From Ochrobactrum sp. Marseille-Q0166 (GTDB lineage: Bacteria > Pseudomonadota > Alphaproteobacteria > Rhizobiales > Rhizobiaceae): a DNA stretch of 64,000 nt. Below the pieces are notes generated by a model. It saw only the letters and a program-made list of their open reading frames with translations. It was not told where the DNA came from and searched no databases. Position 1 is the first letter of the stretch; each line of letters opens with the position of its first letter. Positions 9,373 through 18,495 of the stretch are shown here, one piece after another. The translations under genes were made by a program, and so were the position numbers. The DNA lies in the NCBI RefSeq assembly GCF_014397025.1, contig NZ_JACJUO010000001.1, positions 1,784,501 to 1,848,500 of the forward strand, read 5' to 3'.

Positions 9373-9410
9373 CCATTCCATCTGCATTTGCAGCCTTGCA
9401 CGAGGCCTTT

Positions 9411-10913
9411 ATGACTGAAAATCTGATCGAATTGCGCCATATCGGGAAGCGCTTTGGCGGCGTGAAAGCGCTGGACGACGTGTCCTTTGCCATCAAGCCC
9501 GGCGAAATTCACTGCCTGGCCGGCGAAAACGGCTCTGGCAAATCCACTGTAATCAAGATCATGTCCGGTGTTTACACACCCGAAGACGGTGAAATTCTGA
9601 TCGACGGCAAGTCGGTCGGCAAGCTCGATCCTGTCAAATCCGTACATCATGGCATTCAGGTGATTTATCAGGATTTCTCCCTGTTCGGAAACCTGACGGT
9701 CGCGGAGAATCTCGCGATCAATACATTTCTCATGGAAGGTCGTAAGGCTGTCGATTGGAAGCGCGTGCGCGAACTTGCGCAGCAGGCGCTGGATCGTCTC
9801 GGTGTTCGGATGGATCTGGATTCCGATGTGGACAGTCTGCCAACATCCGGCAAGCAGATCGTAGCAATAGCGCGCGCCGTTATGGCCGATGCGCGACTTT
9901 TGATCATGGATGAACCAACCACTGCGCTTACCCGACATGAAGTCGACGCGCTGTTCAAGATCGTGCGCGATATTCAGGCACAGGGCATCGCCGTGCTGTT
10001 CGTCAGCCACAAGATGCGCGAAATGCTGGAAATAAGCGAACGGCTGACTGTTTTCCGCAACGGCAAGAAAGTCGCGGAAGGCCCGATTAACGAGTTTGAC
10101 GAACCGGCGATCACCCGCGCCATGACAGGTCAGGAACTGACGGCTCACAGCTACCAATGGGTTGCCCGTGAAGGCGCCACCAGTGTCCCGAGCCTTGAGG
10201 TCGACAATCTCTCCGTTCCCGGTTCGGTGGAAAAAGCCAGCCTCACGCTTCATGCAGGCGAGATTGTTGGCATCTCTGGCCTGATCGGTTCTGGCCGTAC
10301 CGAACTTGCCTTGGCTCTCTTTGGAATGAAGCCTGACTTTACCGGCAACGTGCGGATCGATGGCAAGCCCGTTCATCCCAAAACCGTGCAGGAAGGTATT
10401 GCCTGCGGCGTTGCTTATGTGCCGGAAGATCGTCTTACGGAAGGCCTTTTCCTAACCCAGTCGATTGAGCGCAATATCATTGTGACGTCGATTGAGAAAT
10501 TCGTGCGCGGCTTGTTCATCAATCGCAAAAAGGCCGATGCGACGACGCGCGATATGTTCTCGGCAATGAATATTGTTGCGCCCGGCCCGCATACACCCGT
10601 CAACCATCTCTCCGGCGGCAACGCACAGCGCGTTGTGTTGGCGCGATGGCTTTTGACTGGCGCTAAAATCCTGATCCTCAACGGGCCAACGGTTGGCGTG
10701 GATGTGGGTTCGAAGGCTCAGATTCACAACATCATCCGCAAACTCGCACATGATGAAGGTCTGGCCGTTCTTATGATTTCCGATGATGTGCCGGAGCTGG
10801 TTCAGAACTGCAATCGTGTGCTGGTGATGCATCGTGGACGTTTCGTCGATGAACTCTCCGGTGAAAACATGACAGAAGACGCCGTCAATGACCGGCTCAA
10901 GACGCTGAATTGA
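9411..10913 (+). CDS. sugar ABC transporter ATPase with two nucleotide-binding domains
   Basis: RbsA/XylG-type fused ATPase of 500 residues. Domain 1 has Walker A GENGSGKST (about 39-47), a degenerate signature (LPTSGKQ) and an intact Walker B LLIMDEPTTAL. Domain 2 has a modified P-loop (GLIGSGRTE), a good signature LSGGNAQ, but ILILNGPTVGVDVG where Walker B should read DEPT. So the Walker B aspartate and catalytic glutamate are replaced by Asn and Gly. One site is therefore probably non-hydrolytic, as in several members of this family. The start at ATG 9411 (MTENLIELR) is preceded by ACGAGG. It works with the two permeases that follow, the first starting 11 bases downstream. Confidence 0.93.
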   Translation: MTENLIELRHIGKRFGGVKALDDVSFAIKPGEIHCLAGENGSGKSTVIKIMSGVYTPEDGEILIDGKSVGKLDPVKSVHHGIQVIYQDFSLFGNLTVAENLAINTFLMEGRKAVDWKRVRELAQQALDRLGVRMDLDSDVDSLPTSGKQIVAIARAVMADARLLIMDEPTTALTRHEVDALFKIVRDIQAQGIAVLFVSHKMREMLEISERLTVFRNGKKVAEGPINEFDEPAITRAMTGQELTAHSYQWVAREGATSVPSLEVDNLSVPGSVEKASLTLHAGEIVGISGLIGSGRTELALALFGMKPDFTGNVRIDGKPVHPKTVQEGIACGVAYVPEDRLTEGLFLTQSIERNIIVTSIEKFVRGLFINRKKADATTRDMFSAMNIVAPGPHTPVNHLSGGNAQRVVLARWLLTGAKILILNGPTVGVDVGSKAQIHNIIRKLAHDEGLAVLMISDDVPELVQNCNRVLVMHRGRFVDELSGENMTEDAVNDRLKTLN

Positions 10914-10924
10914 GGAACCGGCAC

Positions 10925-11902
10925 ATGAAATTCTTTCGCAGTACCGAATTCATCATTGCCTGTGTGCTTCTCGCCGCAATGATTATCATTGGTCTTATCA
11001 ACCCCGCCTTCTGGTCACTGGATAATATTTTCGGGCTTCTACGTTCCAATGTCGTGATCGGCATCATGGCGCTTGGCGTTCTGCTGGTGATGATTTCCGG
11101 CGGCATCGACGTATCGTTTACGGCTTTTGCTATTGCGGCAATGTATCTGACCGTCCGCGCCATGGTTTACCTTGGCTATGATGGTGTGTTCATTCCGTTT
11201 GTCGCCGCAACGTTGATTGGCTTGCTGCTCGGTGCCTTTAACGGCTTCATCATCCATCGCTTCAAGATGATCCCGCTGATCGTGACGCTCGGCACCGGCT
11301 CCATTATACGCGGCCTTGTGCTGGGTCTTGTCGGGACCAGCATCGTCAATATCAACAAGATGCCAAAAGAGCTGATCGAGTTTGGCAAGACGGACGTAAT
11401 TTCGCTCACCTCAGCTTCCGGTACAGCCTTTGGCCTGACCGCGATGTTCCTCGTCTATCTCACGCTTGCATTGCTGATCCACCTGATCCTCAGCCATACG
11501 ATGATCGGACGCAGTGTTTATGCCTATGGCGGCTCGCCGGAAGCCGCAAAGCGCGTCGGCTTCAACACGCGCCGCACGATCTTCTTCGTTTATTGCGTGG
11601 CGGGTGCCTTGGCAGGTTTTGCGGGGCTGCTCCATTCATCCATGATCTGGCTTGCCAACCCACGCGATTTTGTAGGCCTCGAACTCGATGTGATCGCAGC
11701 CGTGGTTCTTGGTGGCGCGTCGATTTTCGGCGGCCGCGGAACAGTGCTTGGCACACTCATGGGCGTCTTCATGCTCGTAATGGTCAAAAACTCGCTCATC
11801 ATCATGAAGGTCGACACTACATGGCAGCGTGTCGTTGTGGGCCTCATTATCATCGCAGCAACCGCCACCACGGCGTGGCGCGATCGCAAAAGCATCGCCT
11901 GA
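10925..11902 (+). CDS. sugar ABC transporter permease (first)
   Basis: Integral membrane component of the BPD_transp_2 (RbsC) family, 325 residues with about 8-10 hydrophobic segments. The family region IVTLGTGSIIRGL and the C-terminal block VVLGGASIFGGRGTVLGTL are clear. The start is ATG 10925 with AGGA nine bases upstream; a longer in-frame start overlaps the ATPase stop and is less likely. A second, related permease follows 14 bases later, so the channel is presumably a heterodimer, as in LsrCD-type systems. Confidence 0.93.
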   Translation: MKFFRSTEFIIACVLLAAMIIIGLINPAFWSLDNIFGLLRSNVVIGIMALGVLLVMISGGIDVSFTAFAIAAMYLTVRAMVYLGYDGVFIPFVAATLIGLLLGAFNGFIIHRFKMIPLIVTLGTGSIIRGLVLGLVGTSIVNINKMPKELIEFGKTDVISLTSASGTAFGLTAMFLVYLTLALLIHLILSHTMIGRSVYAYGGSPEAAKRVGFNTRRTIFFVYCVAGALAGFAGLLHSSMIWLANPRDFVGLELDVIAAVVLGGASIFGGRGTVLGTLMGVFMLVMVKNSLIIMKVDTTWQRVVVGLIIIAATATTAWRDRKSIA

Positions 11903-11916
11903 AGGGAGAAAGTGAC

Positions 11917-12915
11917 ATGAAACAGTCTTTTGACATGCGCCGCATCCTTGGCGGAGACAACAATATCATCCAACTCGTCGTTATTACCGTGCTCGTGTTC
12001 GCGCTGATGACCTGGATGAACCCGGACAAGTTCCTGCGTTACTACAATTTTGAATCAATCAGCTACATCATGCCAGAGCTGGGCATCCTTTCCATCGCCA
12101 TGATGATTGCGATGTTGACGGGCGGCATTGATCTTTCGGTGGTCGGCATTGCCAATCTGGCGGGTATCGTCGCTGGCGTCTATTTCCACTCATCCATGGT
12201 GCAGGCAGCCCAGACTTCAGGGTCTGGAATGCTGTTCTACACGGTCATTGGTATCCTGCTTGCGATACTCATCGGGCTTCTATCAGGCCTTGTGAATGGA
12301 TTGCTGATTGCCAAACTGCGCATCACGCCGATCCTCGCAACACTCGGCACAGGCCAGGTTCTGATGGGACTGGCGCTGGTGCTCACCGGCGGCCCCGCCA
12401 TCGTTGGTTTTCCGGATGCTTGGAACTGGGTAGGCAATGGAAAGATCATGGGCATCGCCACGCCTTTCCTTCTATTCATCGTGGTCTGCATTCTCGTCGG
12501 AATTTTGCTGACCCGCACCACGCTTGGTATCAATCTGATGCTGATCGGCACTAATCCGCGCGCAGCCGTGTTTGCTGGCATCCGCAAAGAACGCATGATC
12601 CTTTATTCCTATATGCTGACGGGCGTTCTCGCTTCGCTTGCTGGGATCATTTTGTCGGGACGTACCAATGCGGCCAAATCGGATTATGGCGCATCCTATC
12701 TGTTGCAGGCGGTTTTGATCGCCGTGCTTGGCGGCACCAATCCGGCTGGTGGCAAAGGGCGCGTGCTGGGCATCGCAATCGCGCTGATGGCTCTCATGCT
12801 TCTTTCCTCCGGCTTTCAGATGATGCGGTTCTCCAACCACCTGATCGACTTCATCTGGGGCGCGTTCCTCATCCTCGTCATCGCGATCAATGCTTCGCGC
12901 AATCAAGGCAGGTGA
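11917..12915 (+). CDS. sugar ABC transporter permease (second)
   Basis: Second RbsC-like permease, 332 residues. The segments LTGGIDLSVVGIANLAGIV and ILATLGTGQVLMGL and the C-terminal AVLGGTNPAGGKGRVLG are typical of the family. The true start is ATG 11917 (MKQSFDMRR), preceded by GAAGGGAGAA; a much longer in-frame reading into the previous gene is a chance frame. It completes the transporter of binding protein, double ATPase and two permeases. The substrate is presumed to be the sugar handled by the following kinase and aldolase. Confidence 0.93.
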   Translation: MKQSFDMRRILGGDNNIIQLVVITVLVFALMTWMNPDKFLRYYNFESISYIMPELGILSIAMMIAMLTGGIDLSVVGIANLAGIVAGVYFHSSMVQAAQTSGSGMLFYTVIGILLAILIGLLSGLVNGLLIAKLRITPILATLGTGQVLMGLALVLTGGPAIVGFPDAWNWVGNGKIMGIATPFLLFIVVCILVGILLTRTTLGINLMLIGTNPRAAVFAGIRKERMILYSYMLTGVLASLAGIILSGRTNAAKSDYGASYLLQAVLIAVLGGTNPAGGKGRVLGIAIALMALMLLSSGFQMMRFSNHLIDFIWGAFLILVIAINASRNQGR

Positions 12916-12921
12916 TCCCAC

Positions 12922-14112
12922 ATGCAGGATATTGAATTTCATCTTCGTCGTCAGGACTTTGTCGAACAGCCGCATGTCATTGCCAGTGCAGACGGGCTGA
13001 GTGTTACGGCATTTCGCTATCCAAGTGGCATCGAAGCTCTGCTGATCGAAAACGAGCGCGGCAACATTATCGTGCTTCCATTCATGGGGCAGATGGTATG
13101 GGGCGCAGAGTTCGACGGCATTGATCTAACCATGGGCAACAGCTTCTCCATGCCGCGCCCGGCAACCACCATCGTCGAGACTTATGGATGCTTTGCTTTT
13201 CACAGCGGAATCTTGCGCAATGGCTGCCCTTCGCCGCAGGATAATCACCTTCTGCATGGTGAAATGGCCTGCGCAAAGATGGACAAGGCAGGGCTTTTGT
13301 TCGGCGCGGATGACCATGGCAGCTTTGTCGAAGTTACTGGCGAATATGAATATGTCATGGGCTTTGGCGCGCATTATCTCGCGCGGCCAAGCGTTCGGCT
13401 TCATGCGAAGGAAACGCTCTTCGACATCACCATGGATGTTGAAAACCTGTCATCGGCTCCGATGGAGCTGATGTATATGTGCCACGTCAATTTCGCCTAT
13501 GACGAAGACGCGCACATTGTGCAGCCGGTCGCCTTTACACCAGATCAGGTGCAGGTTCGCACAGCCGTTCCGGGCCATGTGACACCCAATGACGATTACC
13601 TCGCCTTGATTGATGAACTGGCCGCAGATCCTTCCGTGATGGAAGTTTTGGATGAACCGGAACGCTACGATCCCGAACAGGTCTTCTACATTCGTGGCTT
13701 ACCAACCGATGCCGATGGCAAGACCCATAAGATGATGAAGTTAGCCCATGGCGACGGCTTTGCGATCTCCTATCCGGTTGAGGCTTTCCCGAAAACCGTG
13801 CGCTGGATTCTCGTCAACGGTGATGCACAGGTTGCAGCCTTTGCCCTGCCATCCACTTGTGAGCCGGAAGGCTATCTCGCCGAAAAAGCCAAGAACAATG
13901 TGCGGATACTGGCGCCGGGTGAGCGCGCCATCTTCCCCGTGCGCCTTGGCTATCTCGATCAGCCTGCCGCCGAACAATTTGAAGCCAAGATCAGGGCACT
14001 CAGAAATTTAAAAGGAACTTCTCATGACCAGAAAGATCGGAGTGGTCGGCTCCAACATGGTGGATCTCATCACCTATGTGAACCGTATGCCTGGCCCCGG
14101 CGAGACGCTTGA
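12922..14112 (+). CDS. DUF4432 family protein (aldose 1-epimerase-like), 3' end read through into deoK
   Basis: Galactose-mutarotase-like fold protein of the DUF4432 group. The core has FHSGILRNGCPSPQDNHLLHG and MYMCHVNFAYDEDA blocks with histidines placed as in aldose epimerases. A plausible role is interconverting anomers of the imported sugar before phosphorylation, comparable with the deoX-type gene in enterobacterial deoxyribose operons; the function is inferred. The reading frame runs 89 bases into the kinase gene, giving a tail after about residue 362 that looks like chance sequence. A TAA at 14009-14011 in the +1 frame would end the protein naturally, so a one-base indel in the AAATTTAAAA tract is likely. 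Confidence 0.82.
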   Translation: MQDIEFHLRRQDFVEQPHVIASADGLSVTAFRYPSGIEALLIENERGNIIVLPFMGQMVWGAEFDGIDLTMGNSFSMPRPATTIVETYGCFAFHSGILRNGCPSPQDNHLLHGEMACAKMDKAGLLFGADDHGSFVEVTGEYEYVMGFGAHYLARPSVRLHAKETLFDITMDVENLSSAPMELMYMCHVNFAYDEDAHIVQPVAFTPDQVQVRTAVPGHVTPNDDYLALIDELAADPSVMEVLDEPERYDPEQVFYIRGLPTDADGKTHKMMKLAHGDGFAISYPVEAFPKTVRWILVNGDAQVAAFALPSTCEPEGYLAEKAKNNVRILAPGERAIFPVRLGYLDQPAAEQFEAKIRALRNLKGTSHDQKDRSGRLQHGGSHHLCEPYAWPRRDA

Positions 14113-14968
14113 AGCACCAACGTTCGAAATTGGCTGCGGCGGCAAGGGGGCAAATCAGGCTGTTGCAGCTGCACGCCTCGGTGCCGATGTGATGATGGTA
14201 ACGCGAGTTGGCGATGACGTCTTTGCCGATAATACGATCCGCAATCTCAATAGCTTTGGCGTCGATACGCGACACGTTCTCAAAGTATCGGGCAAGTCGA
14301 GCGGTGTAGCCCCCATCTTCGTCGGACCTTCAGGCGAAAACTCAATCCTGATCGTCAAAGGTGCCAATGCAGACCTCCTGCCCGCCGAAGTCGATAAGGC
14401 TGCCGATGATCTGAAGGAATGCGGCCTGATCCTCATGCAGATGGAAGTGCCGGTCGAGACCGTCTACCACACAATCGCTTTTGCCGCTGAAAATGGTATC
14501 GAAACCATTTTGAACCCCGCTCCTGCGGCGGCTGATCTTGATCCTGAGCGTATCCGGCAAGTGACCTTCCTCGTGCCCAACGAGAGCGAGCTTGCTCTTT
14601 TGTCTGGCCTTCCAACCAGCACGGATGATGAGATTGTCGTTGCCGCTCGCTCGTTGATTGCGCGCGGTATTCGCACGGTCATCGTGACACTGGGCGGACG
14701 TGGCGCACGCATGATTACCGCAACTGAGATCGTCAATATCCCGCCGGTCAAAGTCACACCGAAAGATACGACAGGCGCAGGCGATGCTTTTATCGGCTCG
14801 TTTGCACGCTTTTATGCAGAGACGGGCGATGTGGAAGCAGCCCTTCGCAAAGCCTCCCTTTATGCCGCTCATTCCATCACCCGACCCGGCACTCAAAAGG
14901 CTTATGCCAGTGCCGATGAATTTGAAACGTTCTGCCGTGACCACGCGCCTTTGATCGAACGCGCCTAA
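14024..14968 (+). CDS. deoK: PfkB-family sugar kinase, probable 2-deoxyribokinase
   Basis: Ribokinase-type carbohydrate kinase, 314 residues. The N-terminus reads VVGSNMVDLITYVN rather than the GSINAD of ribokinase. The Met at position 12 replaces the residue that meets the sugar 2-hydroxyl region, and the whole stretch matches my memory of enterobacterial DeoK closely. GGKGANQA (39-46) and the catalytic DTTGAGD (base D254) are intact. The expected reaction is ATP plus 2-deoxyribose to 2-deoxyribose-5-phosphate, the substrate of the next gene, deoC. AAAAGGA lies eight bases before ATG 14024, and the start lies inside the extended DUF4432 frame. Confidence 0.86.
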   Translation: MTRKIGVVGSNMVDLITYVNRMPGPGETLEAPTFEIGCGGKGANQAVAAARLGADVMMVTRVGDDVFADNTIRNLNSFGVDTRHVLKVSGKSSGVAPIFVGPSGENSILIVKGANADLLPAEVDKAADDLKECGLILMQMEVPVETVYHTIAFAAENGIETILNPAPAAADLDPERIRQVTFLVPNESELALLSGLPTSTDDEIVVAARSLIARGIRTVIVTLGGRGARMITATEIVNIPPVKVTPKDTTGAGDAFIGSFARFYAETGDVEAALRKASLYAAHSITRPGTQKAYASADEFETFCRDHAPLIERA

Positions 14969-15009
14969 GTGCTCTTGAACGTCAACAAACCTCACAGACG
15001 GACAATACA

Positions 15010-15969
15010 ATGACCGAAACCCTTCCCTGCAATAATGGCACGCCGCTCAAGCCTGAATGGTTTGAAGATGTTGTCGTGAACCGCAGCGCCTCGGAACGTC
15101 GCGCTGCAACGCTGCCAGCGCGACGTTCGATCAAGAAAGAATATCAGGCAGCATGGCTTATCCGTGCAATCCAGTGCATCGACCTGACGACGCTTGCCGG
15201 TGATGATACTGCCGGACGCGTGCGCAGGCTTTGTGCCAAAGCGCGCCGCCCCGTGCGCGATGACATTCTTGAAGCCCTCGGCCTGCTTGATGCCGGTATA
15301 ACCACCGGCGCAGTCTGTGTTTATCCGACCATGGTGTCCCATGCAGTCAAAGCACTGGAAGGCTCCGGCATTCCCGTAGCCTCTGTGGCAACAGGTTTTC
15401 CGGCAGGCCTGACACCTTTGCCATTGCGCCTTGCTGAAATCACCTATGCGGTTGAGCAAGGTGCGCACGAAATCGACATCGTCATTACCCGCGAGCATGT
15501 GCTGACACAAAACTGGTCGGCGCTTTATGACGAAATTGCCGCCATGCGCGAAGCCTGTGGCGAGGCGCATATGAAGGCCATTCTCGCAACCGGTGATCTC
15601 AACACGCTCACCAATGTTTATCGCGCTTCGATGGTTGCAATGCAGGCGGGTTCTGACTTCATCAAGACCTCGACCGGCAAGGAAGATGTCAACGCGACGC
15701 TGCCCGTCAGCCTTACCATGGTGCGGGCATTGCGGGATTATGGCGAGCTATCCGGGCAGATCGTCGGATTCAAGCCTGCGGGTGGTCTCAAGACCGCCAA
15801 GGACGCACTTGCTTGGCTCACACTCATGAAAGAAGAGCTCGGCAATCGCTGGCTTGAACCCGATCTTTTCCGCATCGGCGCATCATCGATGCTCGGCGAT
15901 ATTGAACGACAATTAGAGCACTTCGTGACCGGACGCTATTCAAGCGCCAATCGTCACGCCGCTGCTTAA
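15010..15969 (+). CDS. deoC: deoxyribose-phosphate aldolase
   Basis: Class I aldolase that splits 2-deoxyribose-5-phosphate into glyceraldehyde-3-phosphate and acetaldehyde. It is 319 residues, the long form, with about 50 extra N-terminal residues compared with the 259-residue E. coli enzyme. Active-site features are the Schiff-base lysine K219 in DFIKTSTGK, the proton-relay lysine K255 in VGFKPAGG, and aspartates D58 (CIDLTTL) and D156 (EIDIV). It follows the kinase by 41 bases and precedes the aldehyde dehydrogenase by 71, so the three catalytic steps are encoded in order. Confidence 0.96.
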   Translation: MTETLPCNNGTPLKPEWFEDVVVNRSASERRAATLPARRSIKKEYQAAWLIRAIQCIDLTTLAGDDTAGRVRRLCAKARRPVRDDILEALGLLDAGITTGAVCVYPTMVSHAVKALEGSGIPVASVATGFPAGLTPLPLRLAEITYAVEQGAHEIDIVITREHVLTQNWSALYDEIAAMREACGEAHMKAILATGDLNTLTNVYRASMVAMQAGSDFIKTSTGKEDVNATLPVSLTMVRALRDYGELSGQIVGFKPAGGLKTAKDALAWLTLMKEELGNRWLEPDLFRIGASSMLGDIERQLEHFVTGRYSSANRHAAA

Positions 15970-16040
15970 ACTTGGCATTTCGCATTCTCCTACGCAAAAG
16001 CTCACGCAGTTTTGCTGGAAATGCTCGTAAGGAACATAAA

Positions 16041-18437
16041 ATGCGACCCATCAAGGATATTCTGAAGACCATGGAATATGGACCTTCCCCTGAAGCAAAC
16101 GGCGATGTGAAGCAGTGGCTGGAACAGCATGGCCATTCTTTCGGTCATTATATCAACGGCGCTTTCGTCAAACCGGAAGGCCGCAAAACCATTGCCGTGG
16201 CCAATCCTGCCAATGGCGACAAGCTTGCCGAGATTACACTTGGAACGCAGGAAGACGTCGATCAGGCTGTGAAAGCTGCGCGTGGTGCCTTTGGCAAATG
16301 GTCGAAGCTATCTGGCCATGAACGTGCAAAATATCTTTATGCAATTGCCCGCCATATCCAGAAGCGAGAACGCTTCCTCTCGGTTCTGGAAGCCATGGAT
16401 AATGGCAAGCCGCTGCGCGAAACGCGCGACATTGATATTCCGCTGGCAGTTCGTCATTTCTACCATCATGCCGGTTGGGCGGAGATGGTTGAAGATGAGT
16501 TCAAGGGCTTCTCGCCGGTTGGCGTTTGTGGTCAGGTGATCCCTTGGAACTTCCCATTGTTGATGCTGGCGTGGAAGATCGCGCCGGCCTTGGCTGCTGG
16601 CAATACGGTTGTGCTGAAGCCAGCTGATCTCACACCACTGACCGCTATTGCCTTTGCAGAAATCTGCCACGAAGTTGGCCTGCCTGCCGGTGTAGTCAAT
16701 ATCGTGCAGGGCGATGGCACAACGGGTGCGAGCGTCTGCGGTCATGACGGCGTCGACAAGGTTGCTTTCACCGGCTCGACACAAGTGGGCCGCATCATCC
16801 GCGAACAGATTGCAGGTTCCGGCAAGAAGCTCTCGCTGGAGCTTGGTGGCAAATCGCCCTTCATCGTATTTGAAGATACTGATCTCGATGCCGCTGTTGA
16901 AGGTGTCGTCGACGCCATCTGGTTTAACCAGGGCGAAGTCTGCTGCGCTGGTTCACGTCTTCTGGTGCAGGAAGGCATTGCCGATCGCTTTTATGCCAAG
17001 CTGAAAAAGCGGCTTGAAAGCCTGCGCGTTGGTGATCCGCTCGACAAATCCACCGATGTTGGCGCCATTGTCTCGCCTACTCAGGTGAAACGCATATCCG
17101 ATCTGATCCAGAAAGGTATCGATGAAGGTGGCCAACTCTGGCAGACACCTAATCCGCTGCCTGCCAAGGGTAATTACATTGCGCCTGGTTTTTTTACTGA
17201 AGTCGATCAAGCCGCAACGGTCTGCCAGGTGGAAATCTTCGGACCAATCGCCGCCGCCACAACATTCCGCACGCCGGATGAGGCTGTGGCACTCGCCAAC
17301 AACACGCGTCATGGCCTTGCTGCTTCCATCTGGTCTGAAAACATCAATGTTGCACTTGATCTTGCAGCGCGTGTGAAAGCCGGTGTTGTCTGGATCAACT
17401 GCACCAATATGCTGGATGCAGGCGCAGGCTTTGGTGGTTATCGCGAAAGCGGATACGGCCGTGAAGGCGCACGCGAAGGCCTTTACGAGTATCTTGCAGC
17501 CGATTGGGAAAAGACGCTGACTTCACCAAAGGCTGCCGAAAACTTCGCACCGTCTGCGGCGCCATCAGGTGAAGACAAGATCGTCATCGATGGCATTGAC
17601 CGCACAATGAAGAACTATATTGGCGGCAAGCAGGCTCGTCCTGATGGTGGCTATAGCTATTCTGTTACAGGCAAAGGCGGCGCGATTATCGGTCAGGCTG
17701 GCATTGGCAACCGCAAAGATATCCGCAATGCGGTTGAGGCGGCAGCTAAAGCATCAAGCTGGGGCAGCGCCACCGCCCATAACCGGGCACAGATGCTTTA
17801 TTATCTGGGTGAAAACCTCGATGCACGCCGCGACGAATTTGTGGCTCACCTCGTTGAGAGCACTGGTGTCAGCGAAAAGAAAGCTACCGAAGAAGTCGAA
17901 GCATCACTGCGCCGCATTTTTTATTACGCGGCACAGGCCGACAAATTCGACGGCGCGGTGCATTCGACCAAGTCGCGCCATGTGACGCTTGCCATGAACG
18001 AACCTTGGGGTGTGATGGGCATTGTCTGCCCGGATGAAGCTCCGCTTTTGTCGCTGGTCTCGCTTGTGCTGCCTGCCATTGCGATGGGTAATCGCGCAGT
18101 TGTCGTGCCATCAAGCCGTCATCCGCTGATTGCTGGCGATTTCTATCAGGTACTCGACACATCGGATGTGCCGGGTGGTGTGATCAACATTGTCACCGGC
18201 GAGCGTGAAGTCTTAGCCAGAACATTGGCTGAACATGATGAAGTGGCAGCCCTTTGGTACTTCGGTTCTAAGGAAGGCAGCGCGATGGTCGAGAAGGCCT
18301 CAGCCGGAAATCTCAAAGCCACATGGGTCAGCAATGGCCGCATGCCTAACTGGAACAATACCAGCGAAGCACAAGGTCGCGATTACTTACGCAGAGCTGT
18401 TCAGGTCAAAAACATATGGGTGCCATACGGCGCTTAA
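16041..18437 (+). CDS. two-domain aldehyde dehydrogenase, ALDH16 type
   Basis: 798-residue protein. The N-terminal half is a full aldehyde dehydrogenase with Asn170 (PWNFP), Lys193 (LKPADLTP), GSTQVG (245-250), Glu267 (LSLELGG) and catalytic Cys301 (NQGEVCCAGSR). The C-terminal half, from about residue 515, repeats the fold (MKNYIGGKQARPDGG, then NEPWGVMGIVCPDEAPLLSL) but lacks both catalytic Glu and Cys. It is a pseudo-domain, as in the ALDH16 family. The likely role here is NAD-dependent oxidation of the acetaldehyde released by DeoC; the substrate is inferred from position. The start is ATG 16041, with GTAAGGAA upstream; an extension to 15972 has no ribosome site. A strong terminator follows. 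Confidence 0.92.
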   Translation: MRPIKDILKTMEYGPSPEANGDVKQWLEQHGHSFGHYINGAFVKPEGRKTIAVANPANGDKLAEITLGTQEDVDQAVKAARGAFGKWSKLSGHERAKYLYAIARHIQKRERFLSVLEAMDNGKPLRETRDIDIPLAVRHFYHHAGWAEMVEDEFKGFSPVGVCGQVIPWNFPLLMLAWKIAPALAAGNTVVLKPADLTPLTAIAFAEICHEVGLPAGVVNIVQGDGTTGASVCGHDGVDKVAFTGSTQVGRIIREQIAGSGKKLSLELGGKSPFIVFEDTDLDAAVEGVVDAIWFNQGEVCCAGSRLLVQEGIADRFYAKLKKRLESLRVGDPLDKSTDVGAIVSPTQVKRISDLIQKGIDEGGQLWQTPNPLPAKGNYIAPGFFTEVDQAATVCQVEIFGPIAAATTFRTPDEAVALANNTRHGLAASIWSENINVALDLAARVKAGVVWINCTNMLDAGAGFGGYRESGYGREGAREGLYEYLAADWEKTLTSPKAAENFAPSAAPSGEDKIVIDGIDRTMKNYIGGKQARPDGGYSYSVTGKGGAIIGQAGIGNRKDIRNAVEAAAKASSWGSATAHNRAQMLYYLGENLDARRDEFVAHLVESTGVSEKKATEEVEASLRRIFYYAAQADKFDGAVHSTKSRHVTLAMNEPWGVMGIVCPDEAPLLSLVSLVLPAIAMGNRAVVVPSSRHPLIAGDFYQVLDTSDVPGGVINIVTGEREVLARTLAEHDEVAALWYFGSKEGSAMVEKASAGNLKATWVSNGRMPNWNNTSEAQGRDYLRRAVQVKNIWVPYGA

Positions 18438-18441
18438 ATAG

Positions 18442-18469
18442 AAAGGCCCGGTCAATCGACCGGGCCTTT
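18442..18469. terminator. bidirectional terminator after the deoK-deoC-aldehyde dehydrogenase operon
   Basis: Perfect 12-bp stem, AAAGGCCCGGTC (18442-18453) with GACCGGGCCTTT (18458-18469), loop AATC. It lies between convergent genes. Confidence 0.85.
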
Positions 18470-18495
18470 CAGTTTCAGACAATCAAGCGGCACTT

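Noticed and set aside
9210..10376. 388-codon minus-strand ORF
   Set aside because: Antisense to the sugar ABC ATPase, whose Walker and signature motifs are clear on the plus strand.
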